Notes: generated by a model from the sequence alone, not told the origin. DNA of 64,000 nt from Flexivirga oryzae (GCF_014190805.1 NZ_JACHVQ010000002.1:496001-560000), one strand, 5' to 3'. Positions 33,077 to 42,104 are shown, counted from the first letter of the stretch. Made by a program: numbers and translations.

Positions 33077-34638
33077 GCGGAGCCCTCGAGCGCCACCGCG
33101 ACGTCACCGACCGTCAGGAAAGGCTCCGGTGCCAACACTTTCGCCACCTGTGGCGCGAAGATCGGCGATGATGCGACCACCTCGGCGGTCGGCCCGTCGG
33201 CGATCACATCGCCGTCCGCCAGCACGACCACCCGATCGGCCAGACCGGCGACGAACTCGACGTCGTGGGTGGCCACCAGGACCGCGTGCCCGCCACGAGC
33301 GAGCAGGTCCAGCTGTTCGGTGAGTCTCTCCTTGGCCAGGTAGTCCAGACCACGCGTCGGCTCGTCCAGCAGGAGCACACCCGGGTCACCGGCGAGCTGG
33401 ATCGCCAGCACCAGCGAGAGCCGTTGGCCCTCCGACAGATCGCGCGGATTCTGCCGGTCGGGGATCCCCGGCGCGAGCCGGTCCAGCAGGTCCCGCGCGG
33501 CCGGTCCCGCGACCGCGCACTCCTCGCCGACGGTCTCGAGATAGAGCAGGTCGGCCGCCGTCTGCGGGACCAGAGCCACCGCACCCGTGGCTCCCGCCGT
33601 CTCCACCCCGTCGACCAGCACCGAGCCGCCCGCACGCGCGCCGCTCCCCTGCAGTGCCCACAGCAGGGATGACTTCCCCGACCCGTTGCGCCCCATCAGC
33701 GCGGTCACCGTGCCCTCGGCCAGATCCAGGTCGACCCCGCGCACCGCGACGTTCGCGCCGTACCGCACCGTCACACCACGCGCGGCGAGCGCCACGTCAC
33801 CCGCCGAGCGGGTGCGTGCCGCCGGCGCCCGCAGCGATGACCGCAGCGGCCGCGCAGCGCGCCGTGCGTCCCGCACCGACAACGCCAACGGCGCCCACGA
33901 GCAGAGCCGGCCGAGCCCGACCACGGGCGGCGCAACCGGTGAGTCGATCATCAGGGTCGCCGGGTCGCCGCTGCGTACGACGCCGTCGCCCGGCAGGACG
34001 ATCAGCGAATCGGCATACTGCACAGCGCGTTCCAGCCGGTGTTCGGCCATCACGACGGTCGTGCCCAGATCGTGGACGAGACGGGTGATCGCCGCGAGCA
34101 CCTCTTCGGCCGCGCCCGGATCGAGCGCCGAGGTCGGCTCATCCAGCACGAGCACCGAGGGCGAGGTCACCAGGGCGGCTCCGATCGCGACGCGCTGCTG
34201 CTGCCCACCCGACAGCGTCGCCAGTGAGCGGCTGCGCAGCTCGGCGATCCCCAGCAGGTCGAGCGTCTCCTCGACGCGCTTGCGCATGGTTGCCGGCGGA
34301 ACGCCCAACTGCTCCATGCCGTAGGCGAGTTCCTCCTCCGCCGTGTCGGCGACGAAGCCGGCCAACGGATCCTGCCCGACCCGGCCGACGACCTCCGCCA
34401 TCTCGCGCGGCGGATGGTCGCGGGTGTCCAGTCCGCCGACGATCACCCGACCGGACAACCGCCCCCCGGTGAAATGCGGCACCAGCCCGTTGACGGTCCC
34501 CAGCAGAGTGGACTTCCCGGCGCCGGTGCGCCCCACGACGAGCGCGAGCTCGCCTTCCTCGACCACCAGGTCGACGTCCGCCAGTTCGGGCGGGCGGCTG
34601 TCGTCGTACCGCACCGACACGTCGGTCAGCTCGATCAC
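33073..34638 (-). CDS. ECF transporter ATPase, two fused ATP-binding domains
   Basis: 521 residues carrying two complete ABC domains. Domain 1: VGRTGAGKSTLL (Walker A), LSGGQQQRVAIG (signature), VLVLDEPTSAL (Walker B). Domain 2: MGRNGSGKSSLL, LSEGQRLSLVLA, VLLLDEPTRGL. This corresponds to EcfA and EcfA' joined in one chain and powers uptake through EcfT and the S component. Start GTG 34638 with AGGAGG at good spacing; it overlaps the EcfT stop by GTGA. The open frame continues far upstream on this strand but that part is the EcfT gene in another frame. Confidence 0.9.
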   Translation of the reverse strand: MIELTDVSVRYDDSRPPELADVDLVVEEGELALVVGRTGAGKSTLLGTVNGLVPHFTGGRLSGRVIVGGLDTRDHPPREMAEVVGRVGQDPLAGFVADTAEEELAYGMEQLGVPPATMRKRVEETLDLLGIAELRSRSLATLSGGQQQRVAIGAALVTSPSVLVLDEPTSALDPGAAEEVLAAITRLVHDLGTTVVMAEHRLERAVQYADSLIVLPGDGVVRSGDPATLMIDSPVAPPVVGLGRLCSWAPLALSVRDARRAARPLRSSLRAPAARTRSAGDVALAARGVTVRYGANVAVRGVDLDLAEGTVTALMGRNGSGKSSLLWALQGSGARAGGSVLVDGVETAGATGAVALVPQTAADLLYLETVGEECAVAGPAARDLLDRLAPGIPDRQNPRDLSEGQRLSLVLAIQLAGDPGVLLLDEPTRGLDYLAKERLTEQLDLLARGGHAVLVATHDVEFVAGLADRVVVLADGDVIADGPTAEVVASSPIFAPQVAKVLAPEPFLTVGDVAVALEGSA

Positions 34639-35726
34639 GCCGGCACCTCCTGATCCTGTATGGCGCGCGGCGGCGAAACCACCACCGCGACCAGCCCGAC
34701 CACGGCGGCGAGCAACGGCAGCAGGTCCACGATCGGCCATTGCACCGGGTCGGTCGACGTACTCAGGTGTGCCGGAGCGTACTTCGTCGCCAGCAGCATC
34801 AGCACGCCCGCGGCGAGCCCGCTGGCCGACACACCCCACGCCGCGAGGTCGAACGGGTCGGGCCGATACCGCGTGACCGTGCGTTCGCGTGCGGTGAAGG
34901 CCAGCCCGGCCGCAGCCAGCAGTGCGCCGAACACGAAGGCGGGCCAGCGGAACACGGCGGCCGCCTGCCCGTCCAGCACACCGAAGATCCCGATGCAGAC
35001 GGCGATCAGGCCGACCAGCGTCAGCACGGCGACGGCCCGGCGGGTCCGCGGCGGGGTCGCCCCGCGGCGGCCGTACCCCCGCGAATCCATCGCCGCCGCG
35101 AGCAGCAGCGACCGGTCGAGCGCATCGCCGAGCACGGGCACGATCATCCGCCGCACCAGGTGCCACCGTCCCCCCGGCGCCGGCCGCAGCCGTTGCGCGC
35201 GTCGCACCCGCGCGATGCTCTCCGCCAGCTGCGGGAACACCGAGACGGCGACCACCACGACGGTCCCGATGTCGTAGAGGCTGATCGGCACCACCTTGAG
35301 CAGTCGCTTCGGGTTCGCCAACGAGTTGGCGGCGCCGACGCAGATGACCATCGCCGCGAGGTGGAGGCCGTCATACAGGCCGTCGAGCAGGTCGGACAGG
35401 TGCACCGGGCCCAGCAGGGTGATGCCGGCCGCCCAGTCGGGCAGCGGGATCCGCGGCAGGTCGACCAGCACCGGTCCGGTCCCGACGGCTCCGAGCAGAC
35501 ACCGGAACAGGACGCGGATGACGACGATGAAGGCACCGAGGGCCAGATAGACGCGCAGCGACCGCGCCCACGGGGCGTTGCCGCGGCGGGCCACCACCAC
35601 GAAGCAGGAAACCCCGATGAGCAGCAAGAGCAGCAGCGGGTTCGTGGTGAACGACGCCGCCACGGCCAAGCCGATCGCCCAGAGCCACCAGGCGAGGGGG
35701 TGGACCGGAGCCCGCAGCCGCTTCAC
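34635..35726 (-). CDS. ECF transporter transmembrane component EcfT
   Basis: 363 residues, EcfT/CbiQ-like. There are several TM helices at the N-terminus (PLAWWLWAIGLAVAASF; LLLLLLIGVSCFVVVA; VYLALGAFIVVIRVLF), then cytoplasmic coupling helices with the Arg motifs RRAQRLRP and DSRGYGRRG that dock on the ATPases. C-terminal hydrophobic segments add length beyond a minimal EcfT. GTG 35726 overlaps the stop of the upstream secreted-protein gene (GTGA). With the S component and double ATPase it makes a full ECF importer. Confidence 0.87.
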   Translation of the reverse strand: MKRLRAPVHPLAWWLWAIGLAVAASFTTNPLLLLLLIGVSCFVVVARRGNAPWARSLRVYLALGAFIVVIRVLFRCLLGAVGTGPVLVDLPRIPLPDWAAGITLLGPVHLSDLLDGLYDGLHLAAMVICVGAANSLANPKRLLKVVPISLYDIGTVVVVAVSVFPQLAESIARVRRAQRLRPAPGGRWHLVRRMIVPVLGDALDRSLLLAAAMDSRGYGRRGATPPRTRRAVAVLTLVGLIAVCIGIFGVLDGQAAAVFRWPAFVFGALLAAAGLAFTARERTVTRYRPDPFDLAAWGVSASGLAAGVLMLLATKYAPAHLSTSTDPVQWPIVDLLPLLAAVVGLVAVVVSPPRAIQDQEVPA

Positions 35727-36706
35727 CCGAGGTTGCGCCGACGGATGATCGCGACCGCGGCCCCGCCGATCGCCAGCACCGCGAGCACGCCGCCGCCGAC
35801 GGCGGTGGTGGCGTTGATGCTGCTGGACTTGTCGGACTCGTTGATCAGCCTGTCGCTGTCCGCCAGCCTCGCGCCGCCCGCGGCGACGGCGCCGCCGGAC
35901 GTCGAACCGCTCGACGCCGAACCCGCGGCCGAGGCCGAGGTCGACGTGCCGCTCGCTCGCCGCGACTTCTTCGCGGCACGACTCGACGACGTGGTGTGCG
36001 ACGTGTGGGCCGTCGCCGGTGCGGTCGAGGACGGACGTGACCGGTGCGCGGTGCTGCTGTGGGCGGACGGCGCCGGGTCGTGCCTCGCCGCGGTCGTGGA
36101 CGGCGGCGCAGTGGTGGTCGTGTGCCGGGGCGGCGCGGTGGTGGTCGTATGACGAGGCGGTGCGGGCGGCCGGGTCGTCGTGTGGGTGGCGGTCGGCTTC
36201 GGTTTCGGCGCCGGGCGGACCGGGGCCACACCCGGGGCGACCTTGCTGCCGGTGGAGAAGGCCCAGCCCTCGAACCCGCCCGGGATGACGTGGTGGCTCG
36301 CGGCACCCTCGCTGCTGTAGCTCCAGGCGCCGCCGTTCGGGGCGTGCCAGTAGCTCCAGTAGGCGGTCGTCGGGGAGGCGTTGACACACGGGTCGGAGGC
36401 GGGCTTCCCGTAGAGCCGGCAGACGAAACCGGGCTGCCGGGCCGCCATCGTGACCGGGACCCCTGCGGCCTGCAACGCGTCCAGCCCGGTCGCGCCGCTG
36501 CGGACGGGCGCGCACCGCACCGCGACTCCCCCACCCAGGCTCCGGAAGTCCACCACCACGGTCACGCCCGTGCTGGAGGTGCAGTAGCCGTTGTAGCCGG
36601 CCGCGCGAGCCGGCGCCGCCGTCCCGGCATACAGCACCCCGCTCGCAGAGATCGCGAGCGCGCCGGCGGCAGCCGAACGCATCAACCGGCGGGGTGCGGC
36701 GGGCAT
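35723..36706 (-). CDS. Secreted, membrane-anchored transcobalamin-like (DUF4430-type) protein
   Basis: 327 residues. A signal peptide is followed by a globular domain (about residues 35-145): VTVVVDFRSLGGGVAVRC, GLDALQAAGVPVT, CRLYGKPASDPC, TTAYWSYWHAPNGG and GGFEGWAF. The LDAL...YWxYW...G order resembles the beta domain of transcobalamin/DUF4430 proteins. A long Thr/Pro/His-rich tether and one C-terminal TM (AVGGGVLAVLAIGGAAVAII) with RRR follow, giving an outside-facing, membrane-bound protein. It is the first gene of the ECF operon and lies directly behind a cobalamin riboswitch, so it may capture B12 for the importer. ATG 36706. The similarity is by pattern only. Confidence 0.75.
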   Translation of the reverse strand: MPAAPRRLMRSAAAGALAISASGVLYAGTAAPARAAGYNGYCTSSTGVTVVVDFRSLGGGVAVRCAPVRSGATGLDALQAAGVPVTMAARQPGFVCRLYGKPASDPCVNASPTTAYWSYWHAPNGGAWSYSSEGAASHHVIPGGFEGWAFSTGSKVAPGVAPVRPAPKPKPTATHTTTRPPAPPRHTTTTAPPRHTTTTAPPSTTAARHDPAPSAHSSTAHRSRPSSTAPATAHTSHTTSSSRAAKKSRRASGTSTSASAAGSASSGSTSGGAVAAGGARLADSDRLINESDKSSSINATTAVGGGVLAVLAIGGAAVAIIRRRNLG

Positions 36707-36789
36707 ACGGGGTGGATCCTTTCGGACCGCGGAACGCCACGCGCGACCCGAGAATCGCCCGAGACTGCAGTCCGCGGCAGTCGTTGTCG

Positions 36790-36935
36790 GTCTTCCGGTG
36801 GCGCAGGTGTTCCGGCTCACGACGTCGGGTCGTTCACGGCTGCGGGTCAGCGCCGGAGTCACACCGGCTTCCCCTGCTCGCACCTCGGACGCTCGGCCTG
36901 AGCGTCCGCCGAAAACGGTAGCACCGCTTGTGCAA
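36790..36935 (-). ncRNA. Cobalamin riboswitch
   Basis: Read on the minus strand the leader contains GGGGAAGCCGGTG (36875-36862 region), GCGCTGACCCGCAGCCGTGA (about 36853-36834) and the B12 box AGCCGGAACACCTGCGCC (36817-36800). These are the conserved core elements of adenosylcobalamin riboswitches in the right order. The leader ends about 85 nt before the ATG at 36706, with a GC-rich segment that could pair with the RBS region. It should repress the ECF/transcobalamin-like operon when cobalamin is abundant. Outer limits are approximate. Confidence 0.88.
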
Positions 36936-36963
36936 AGACCCGGAATGCCGCAAAGTCCTGCCC

Positions 36964-37605
36964 GTGACGTCGATCCGCGAACTCAATCCCGACCGGGCCG
37001 TCCGTGCACTGACCCGGCTCGCCGACGGCACGGACCGGGTGATCGTCGGGATCACCGGCGCTCCGGGCGCGGGCAAGTCGACGGCCGCCAAGACCCTCGC
37101 CCGGCGCTGCACCGCCAGCGGCGTGCCCACGGTGGTGGTGCCGATGGACGGCTTCCATCTGGCGCAGGCGGTGCTGGAGGCGCGCGGCTGGGCGCCGGAG
37201 AAGGGCGCGCCGCACACCTTCGACGGGGCCGGGTACGTGGCGCTGATCGAGCGGATCCGCCGCGAACGACGCTGGTCGGTCTGGGCGCCCGCCTTCGAGC
37301 GGACCCTGGAGGATCCGGTCGCCGGGTCGATCGAGGTCGCACCGCAGACCCGTCTGGTCATCACCGAGGGCAACTACCTGCTGTCGCCCGACGAACCGTG
37401 GTCGGAGCTGCCCGGGCTGCTCGACGCGGTCTGGTATGTCGACACGCCCGACCAGCTGCGGCTGGACTGGCTGATCGCTCGCCGCCGCAGGTACGGCGCC
37501 ACCATGCAGGAGGCGACCGACCTGGCCCTCGGCCCGGACGAGCGCAATGCCGAGCTGATCCGGGCGTCCCGCGACCGGGCGGACGCGTTCTTGCAGGTGG
37601 AGTGA
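36964..37605 (+). CDS. Nucleoside/nucleotide kinase-family protein (PanK/Udk-like P-loop)
   Basis: 213 residues. Walker A GITGAPGAGKSTAAK, then MDGFHLAQAVLEARGW and the KGAPHTFDGAGYVALI segment typical of the uridine kinase/bacterial pantothenate kinase-like family (often named nucleoside/nucleotide kinase or fructose-transport kinase FrcK-like). ITEGNYLL is the Walker B region. The phosphate acceptor is unknown. Start GTG 36964 (VTSIRELNPD); the frame opens upstream with TTG 36928, but this overlaps the riboswitch on the other strand. Divergent from the ECF operon. Confidence 0.8.
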   Translation: MTSIRELNPDRAVRALTRLADGTDRVIVGITGAPGAGKSTAAKTLARRCTASGVPTVVVPMDGFHLAQAVLEARGWAPEKGAPHTFDGAGYVALIERIRRERRWSVWAPAFERTLEDPVAGSIEVAPQTRLVITEGNYLLSPDEPWSELPGLLDAVWYVDTPDQLRLDWLIARRRRYGATMQEATDLALGPDERNAELIRASRDRADAFLQVE

Positions 37606-37770
37606 GCCGCGTCATACCACCGGCCAGGCAACCTCGGCGCCGCTCGAACGTCTTCCCACCATGAGACGTGACGCAGGGGCGGCAGGGCGGGGCCTTCGGG
37701 CTCCCTCCCCGCGCTGCGTTACCCATCGACGCGATCACTGGTTAAGGTCGGAGCGAGGGGTCGGGGCCTC

Positions 37771-38388
37771 ATGACGGTGAGCGCACCCGCCGTGTATGCC
37801 GAGAGGCCGTATCGCGTGGGAGGTCGGATCCGTGACCGTGGATCTGCGGCCACCCGCGGCGCGATGACCGCCGACGACTCGGTCGACCTGGCCGAGCTCT
37901 ACCGCACGCACCACCTGCAGATGGTGCGGCTGGCGCGGTTGCTCGTCGACGACCTGGCCAGCGCCGAGGACGTCGTGCAGGAGGCGTTCCTCGGGATGCA
38001 CCGCAACCGGGCGGCGCTGCGCGACTCGGGGGCGGCCGTGGGCTACCTGCGGCGGGCCGTGGTCAACCAGTCCCGCTCGATGCTGCGCCGCCGCCGCACG
38101 GTGCGCGCGCACCTCAAGGTCGCCGAGCCGGAGATCGCACCACCGGCCGACAGCGAGGTGCTGCTGGCCGAGGAACACCAGCAGGTGCTGCGCGCGGTCG
38201 ACCAGCTGCCACCGCGGCAACGCGAGGTCCTGGTGCTGCGCTACTGGTCCGACATGTCCGAGGCGGAGATCGCCGCCGCCCTCGGGATCAGCAAGGGAAC
38301 TGTGAAATCACAAGCAAGCCGGGCAATGACCGCTCTGGCACAGATCATGGCCGAAGGAGGCGCATCCGATGAGTCAGCACCACGATGA
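37771..38388 (+). CDS. SigE/ECF-type RNA polymerase sigma factor
   Basis: 205 residues. Region 2: LYRTHHLQMVRLARLLVDDLASAEDVVQEAFLGMHR; region 4: AVDQLPPRQREVLVLRYWSDMSEAEIAAALGISKGTVKSQASRAMTAL. This matches the SigE-like group 4 (ECF41/SigE family) sigma factors of actinobacteria. The first ATG (37771) gives about 30 extra residues before the family's normal start; ATG 37864 is the alternative. The next gene begins inside its last codons (20-bp overlap) and encodes a single-pass membrane protein, a usual layout for a sigma factor and its control protein. Confidence 0.85.
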   Translation: MTVSAPAVYAERPYRVGGRIRDRGSAATRGAMTADDSVDLAELYRTHHLQMVRLARLLVDDLASAEDVVQEAFLGMHRNRAALRDSGAAVGYLRRAVVNQSRSMLRRRRTVRAHLKVAEPEIAPPADSEVLLAEEHQQVLRAVDQLPPRQREVLVLRYWSDMSEAEIAAALGISKGTVKSQASRAMTALAQIMAEGGASDESAPR

Positions 38389-39169
38389 CGACGACCTGGA
38401 GCGTCGCCTCCGGGCGGCCTTCACCGCCAAGGCCGAGCAGATCGGTCCGCACGACCTCGACACCGACCGCGAGGACGCGGTCGCCGCGTTGCTGCGCGAG
38501 CCCGCGCGGCCCGGGCGCGTCCGCAAAGTGGTGTCCGGCATCGGCATCCTCGCCGCCGCGGCCGCGGCGGTCGGGGTGGTGGCGCTCGCCATACATCCTT
38601 CGCAGCAGCACACGACCACCGCGCTGCACCCGGTGACGACGGCCGCGTCGACGGGTGTGGTCAGTGTTGCGCCGCCGACGCAGACGACACCGAGCACGAC
38701 CGCGGGGGAGACACCCCACATGGGGCAGGCGACGCCGGACAACCAAGTGGGCACGCAGTCGCAGCCGCTGACGACGACCACCACGACGACGACGTCGACC
38801 AGCACGACCACGACGCCGCCGAGCTCGTCGACGACCCGCACCGCCCTCAGCGCCGGAGGGACCCAGGGGTCGTCGAGCAGCAGCACGTCCAGCAGCAGCA
38901 CCCCCACCGACCGGTCCGGTGCGATCCCGCTCGACGGTCAACGCACCGTGCCGGTGCCCGAGGGCCTCACCTGGGAGGTGACCGCGGAGACCGACCGCAC
39001 CCGGACGGTCCGCATCACCTACCTGCCCACCGACATCGAGGCCTGGTGGGGCACGCACCTGCCCGCGCAGGGCTGGGAGGAGTCGGCGGACCACGGGTGG
39101 ACGATCCCCGGCACGGCGTATGCCGTCAGCCCGATCACCGACAAGGGGTCGTTCACCGTCACCTGGTGA
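38369..39169 (+). CDS. Single-pass membrane protein paired with the sigma factor
   Basis: 266 residues. A cytoplasmic charged N-terminus (DDDDLERRLRAAFTAKAEQIGPHDLDTDREDAVAALL) precedes a TM helix at about residues 55-75 (GIGILAAAAAAVGVVALAI) and a long Thr/Ser-rich tether (about residues 80-190), ending in a small outer domain (VPEGLTWEVTAETDRTRTVRITYLPTDIEAWW). No zinc-binding anti-sigma HxxxCxxC motif is visible, so anti-sigma activity is inferred from gene order and topology only. It overlaps the sigma gene by 20 bp. Confidence 0.65.
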   Translation: MSQHHDDDDLERRLRAAFTAKAEQIGPHDLDTDREDAVAALLREPARPGRVRKVVSGIGILAAAAAAVGVVALAIHPSQQHTTTALHPVTTAASTGVVSVAPPTQTTPSTTAGETPHMGQATPDNQVGTQSQPLTTTTTTTTSTSTTTTPPSSSTTRTALSAGGTQGSSSSSTSSSSTPTDRSGAIPLDGQRTVPVPEGLTWEVTAETDRTRTVRITYLPTDIEAWWGTHLPAQGWEESADHGWTIPGTAYAVSPITDKGSFTVTW

Positions 39170-39285
39170 TCCCGGGCCGCGTTCCGGAACGAGTGTCTAC
39201 AGAGTGAGACGCTTTGACGCGCTCCCATGCCGGATGGTTATCTTTCTAATCACGTTCAGTTAACCAACCGCTCGGAGAGGTAACC
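39170..39285 (+). promoter_or_regulatory. Leader of the sulfur assimilation operon with dyads
   Basis: This intergenic region holds the perfect 10-bp palindrome GTTCCGGAAC (39181-39190). A TTGACG (39214-39219) lies 18 bp before TTATCT (39238-39243) as a possible promoter. TGGTTA at 39235-39240 is inverted as TAACCA at 39261-39266 and again at 39281-39286, next to the start codon. The TGGTTA/TAACCA set could be a repressor site near the transcription start. No riboswitch was seen. GGAGAGG precedes the ATG at 39286. Confidence 0.45.
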
Positions 39286-41223
39286 ATGACTGCCGTGACG
39301 GCTCGGCCCCGACGCTCGCGCGCCGATCGGCCAGCGCCCGACTGGGACCTGGTTTACAAGCGCAACTACATCGAGCGACTGAAGCGGGACCGCCCGCCGA
39401 TGAACGTGCGCGAAGAGCTGCCCGAGCTGATCGCTCGCGGTTACGAGGATATCCCAGAGGAGGACATCGTCCGCCTCTACTGGTGGGCGCTGGCGCACGA
39501 CAAGCCGAAGATCGGCACGTTCATGGTGCGCATCAAGGTCGCGGGTGGCCTGGTCAACGCGGCGCAGGTGCGCGCGCTGGCCCAGATCTCGAACGACTAC
39601 GGGCGCGGCGAGGCCGAGCTGACGACCCGCCAGGGCATCCAGCTGCACTGGGTCGAGCTGGCGAAGCTGCCCGAGGTCATGGAGCGGATCGAGGCGGCCG
39701 GTCTCACCACCAACGGCGGCGAGGGCGACACCGTCCGCAACATCACCGGGTGCCCGGTCACCGGGCTGGCCGAGGGCGAAGCCTTCGACGTGACGCCGGT
39801 GATCCGCGAGGTGGCCGACCACTTCTACGGCAACCCGGAGTTCTCCAACCTGCCGCGCAAGCACAAGTACACGATCTCGGCCTGCGAGTCGCAGTGCAAC
39901 GCCCCGGAGATCTCCGACGTCGCGCTGATCGCCGTCCGCAAGGACGGCCGCGAGGGTTTCACGCTCCGCATCGGCGGAGGTATGACGAACACCCCGCGCA
40001 TCTCGCGTGACGTCGGTGTGTTCATCCCCCGCGAGGAGACCGTCGAGGTCCTCGAGGCGGTCACCAACGCCTGGCAGCGCGACCTGCGTTACCGCATCTC
40101 CCGGGCGAAGGCCCGCATCAAGTTCATGATGGACGACTACGGCCCGGAGGGCATGCGCCAGCGGATCGAAGCCGCCCTCGGCCGCCCGCTGGAGGACGGC
40201 GTAGCGCCCGAGCCGACGGCCGACACCGACCACCTCGGCGTCCACCCGCAGGCTCAGCCGGGCCTGCTGTATGCCGGCGTGCCGGTCTCATCCGGCCGCA
40301 TCTCCGGCGCTCAGCTGGAGGCGATCGCCGACCTGGTCGAGAGCTACGGCGGCGACGTCCGCTTCACCCGGCAGCAGAACTTCCTGCTGGGCAACATCCC
40401 CGAGTCCCGGATCGACGATGTCCGGAACACGTTGCGCGACATCGGTTTCGACCTGGACCGGGGCCGGGCGTTCGGCCGCTCGATCGCGTGCACCAGCCAC
40501 CGGTTCTGCAACTACTCGGTCGCCGAGACCAAGGGCAAGCTGGAGGAGATCCTCGACGAGCTCACCGACAGCTACGGCGCCGGCCCGATCGGCGACCTGG
40601 CGATCCACGTCGACGGTTGTCCGCACGCCTGTGCGCAGCACTGGGTCGGCGAGATCGGCCTGCAGGGCACGACGACCCGCGTCGACGGCTCGGACGAGCG
40701 CATCGAGGCCTACGACCTGACCGTCGGCGGGGGGCTCGGCTCGCGCAGCGCCATCGGCCGCCGGTTGATGCGCCGGGTGCCGACGCACGAGATCAACGGC
40801 GTCATGGACCGGCTGGTCGGTGCGTGGCTGAAGGAGCGTGCCGACAAGGGCGACTTCAACTTCACTCTCGGCGACTTCTGCAACGGCCACACCGACGACG
40901 AGCTGATCGCCGTCGCCCAGGGCATCGACGTTGCCAACGCGTCGCCCGACACCAGTGTCGGCGTGCGCGTCCCCGGACCGCTGCTGCCCCTGGTGGACGG
41001 CGAGGACCGCATCGAGGTGCAGGCTCCGACCGTCGGCGAGGCACTGGCCATCGTCGCGAAGCGCTTCCCCGGGTTCAAGGAGACGGTGATGCCCGAAGGC
41101 ACCGTCGACAAGGCCTTCCTGATCGCCATCGGCGACGAGGACGTCCGCAACCTCGACGGCATGAACACCGCCGTCCAGCCCGGTGCCGACATCGTGGTCA
41201 TCACCGCCCTCTCCGGCGGCTGA
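39286..41223 (+). CDS. Sulfite reductase (siroheme/4Fe-4S) with C-terminal MoaD/ThiS-like domain
   Basis: 645 residues, about 80 longer than the usual actinobacterial ferredoxin-type sulfite/nitrite reductase. Residues 1-550 carry the two-repeat fold; the cluster/siroheme Cys are C402 and C408 (ACTSHRFCNYS) and C445 and C449 (GCPHAC). It reduces sulfite to sulfide, using ferredoxin as expected donor. Residues ~560-645 look like a ubiquitin-fold sulfur carrier: EVQAPTVGEALAIVAKRFPGF, then DEDVRNLDGMNTAVQPGADIVVITALSGG, ending exactly in Gly-Gly as in MoaD, ThiS and CysO. The fused tail could accept the sulfide as thiocarboxylate. cysH follows 53 bp later. Confidence 0.85.
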   Translation: MTAVTARPRRSRADRPAPDWDLVYKRNYIERLKRDRPPMNVREELPELIARGYEDIPEEDIVRLYWWALAHDKPKIGTFMVRIKVAGGLVNAAQVRALAQISNDYGRGEAELTTRQGIQLHWVELAKLPEVMERIEAAGLTTNGGEGDTVRNITGCPVTGLAEGEAFDVTPVIREVADHFYGNPEFSNLPRKHKYTISACESQCNAPEISDVALIAVRKDGREGFTLRIGGGMTNTPRISRDVGVFIPREETVEVLEAVTNAWQRDLRYRISRAKARIKFMMDDYGPEGMRQRIEAALGRPLEDGVAPEPTADTDHLGVHPQAQPGLLYAGVPVSSGRISGAQLEAIADLVESYGGDVRFTRQQNFLLGNIPESRIDDVRNTLRDIGFDLDRGRAFGRSIACTSHRFCNYSVAETKGKLEEILDELTDSYGAGPIGDLAIHVDGCPHACAQHWVGEIGLQGTTTRVDGSDERIEAYDLTVGGGLGSRSAIGRRLMRRVPTHEINGVMDRLVGAWLKERADKGDFNFTLGDFCNGHTDDELIAVAQGIDVANASPDTSVGVRVPGPLLPLVDGEDRIEVQAPTVGEALAIVAKRFPGFKETVMPEGTVDKAFLIAIGDEDVRNLDGMNTAVQPGADIVVITALSGG

Positions 41224-41276
41224 GCGACGCGCAACACGGCACACCACTTCGGCTACGGCATACGAAAGGACATGGC

Positions 41277-42104
41277 ATGACACTGAGCCTCGCACCGAGC
41301 ACCGAGGATGAGCGCGTCGTCTTCGACGACCTGGAGATCGGCGAGATCGCCGTCGAGCTCGACGACCAGGAGCCCGAGGACGTCATCGAGTGGGCCCTGG
41401 AGACCTTCGGCGACCGCGTCGCGATCGTCACGGCCCTGCAGGAGGACGGGATGGCCGTGCTCGACATGGCCGCCCAGATCAAACCGGACGTGAGGGTGAT
41501 CACCGTCGACACCGGCCGACTGCCCGACGAGACCTACCAGTTCATCGACGAGGTGCGCTCGCGGTACCCGCGGACGCAGTGGGACGTGCTGTTCCCGGAC
41601 TCCTCCGAGGTGGAGGCGATGGTGAACCGCCGTGGCGTCAACCTCTTCCGCAACTCGGTGGAGGAGCGGATGCTGTGCTGCCAGATCCGCAAGGTCCGTC
41701 CGCTGGTCAAGGCCCTGCAGGGGCTGGACGCCTGGTTCACCGGGCTGCGCCGTGACCAGTGGGCATCGCGCGCCGCGATCAAGAAGGTCGAGCTCGACCA
41801 CGACCACGAGGGCATCGTGAAGATCAACGCGTTGGCCGACTGGGAGGGCGACGAGGTCAAGGCCTACATCGCGGACAACGATGTTCCGGTCCACCCGCTC
41901 TACGCCAAGGGTTACACCAGCTTCGGCTGCGGCCCCTGCACCCGCGCGATCGAGCCCGGCGAGAACGACCGCGCCGGCCGCTGGTGGTGGGAGACCGGCG
42001 CTCCCAAGGAGTGCGGCATCCACTGCCCGATCGAGACCGGCAGCTTCGAGCACGAGGCCGAGGCGATCTTCGCCGAGGCCGAGCGCAAGTCCGCCGGACA
42101 CTGA
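41277..42104 (+). CDS. cysH: APS/PAPS reductase, 4Fe-4S type
   Basis: 275 residues. The PP-loop nucleotide-binding region is AIVTALQEDGMAVLDMA with VDTGRLPDETY, and two Cys pairs (MLCCQIRK and FGCGPCTRA) form the CC...CxxC cluster set of assimilatory APS reductases. The catalytic Cys is in KECGIHCPIE. The Cys set suggests APS rather than PAPS as substrate. ATG 41277 with AAAGGA six bases upstream; a preceding ATG at 41272 opens only a two-codon frame. It produces sulfite for the sulfite reductase upstream. Confidence 0.92.
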   Translation: MTLSLAPSTEDERVVFDDLEIGEIAVELDDQEPEDVIEWALETFGDRVAIVTALQEDGMAVLDMAAQIKPDVRVITVDTGRLPDETYQFIDEVRSRYPRTQWDVLFPDSSEVEAMVNRRGVNLFRNSVEERMLCCQIRKVRPLVKALQGLDAWFTGLRRDQWASRAAIKKVELDHDHEGIVKINALADWEGDEVKAYIADNDVPVHPLYAKGYTSFGCGPCTRAIEPGENDRAGRWWWETGAPKECGIHCPIETGSFEHEAEAIFAEAERKSAGH

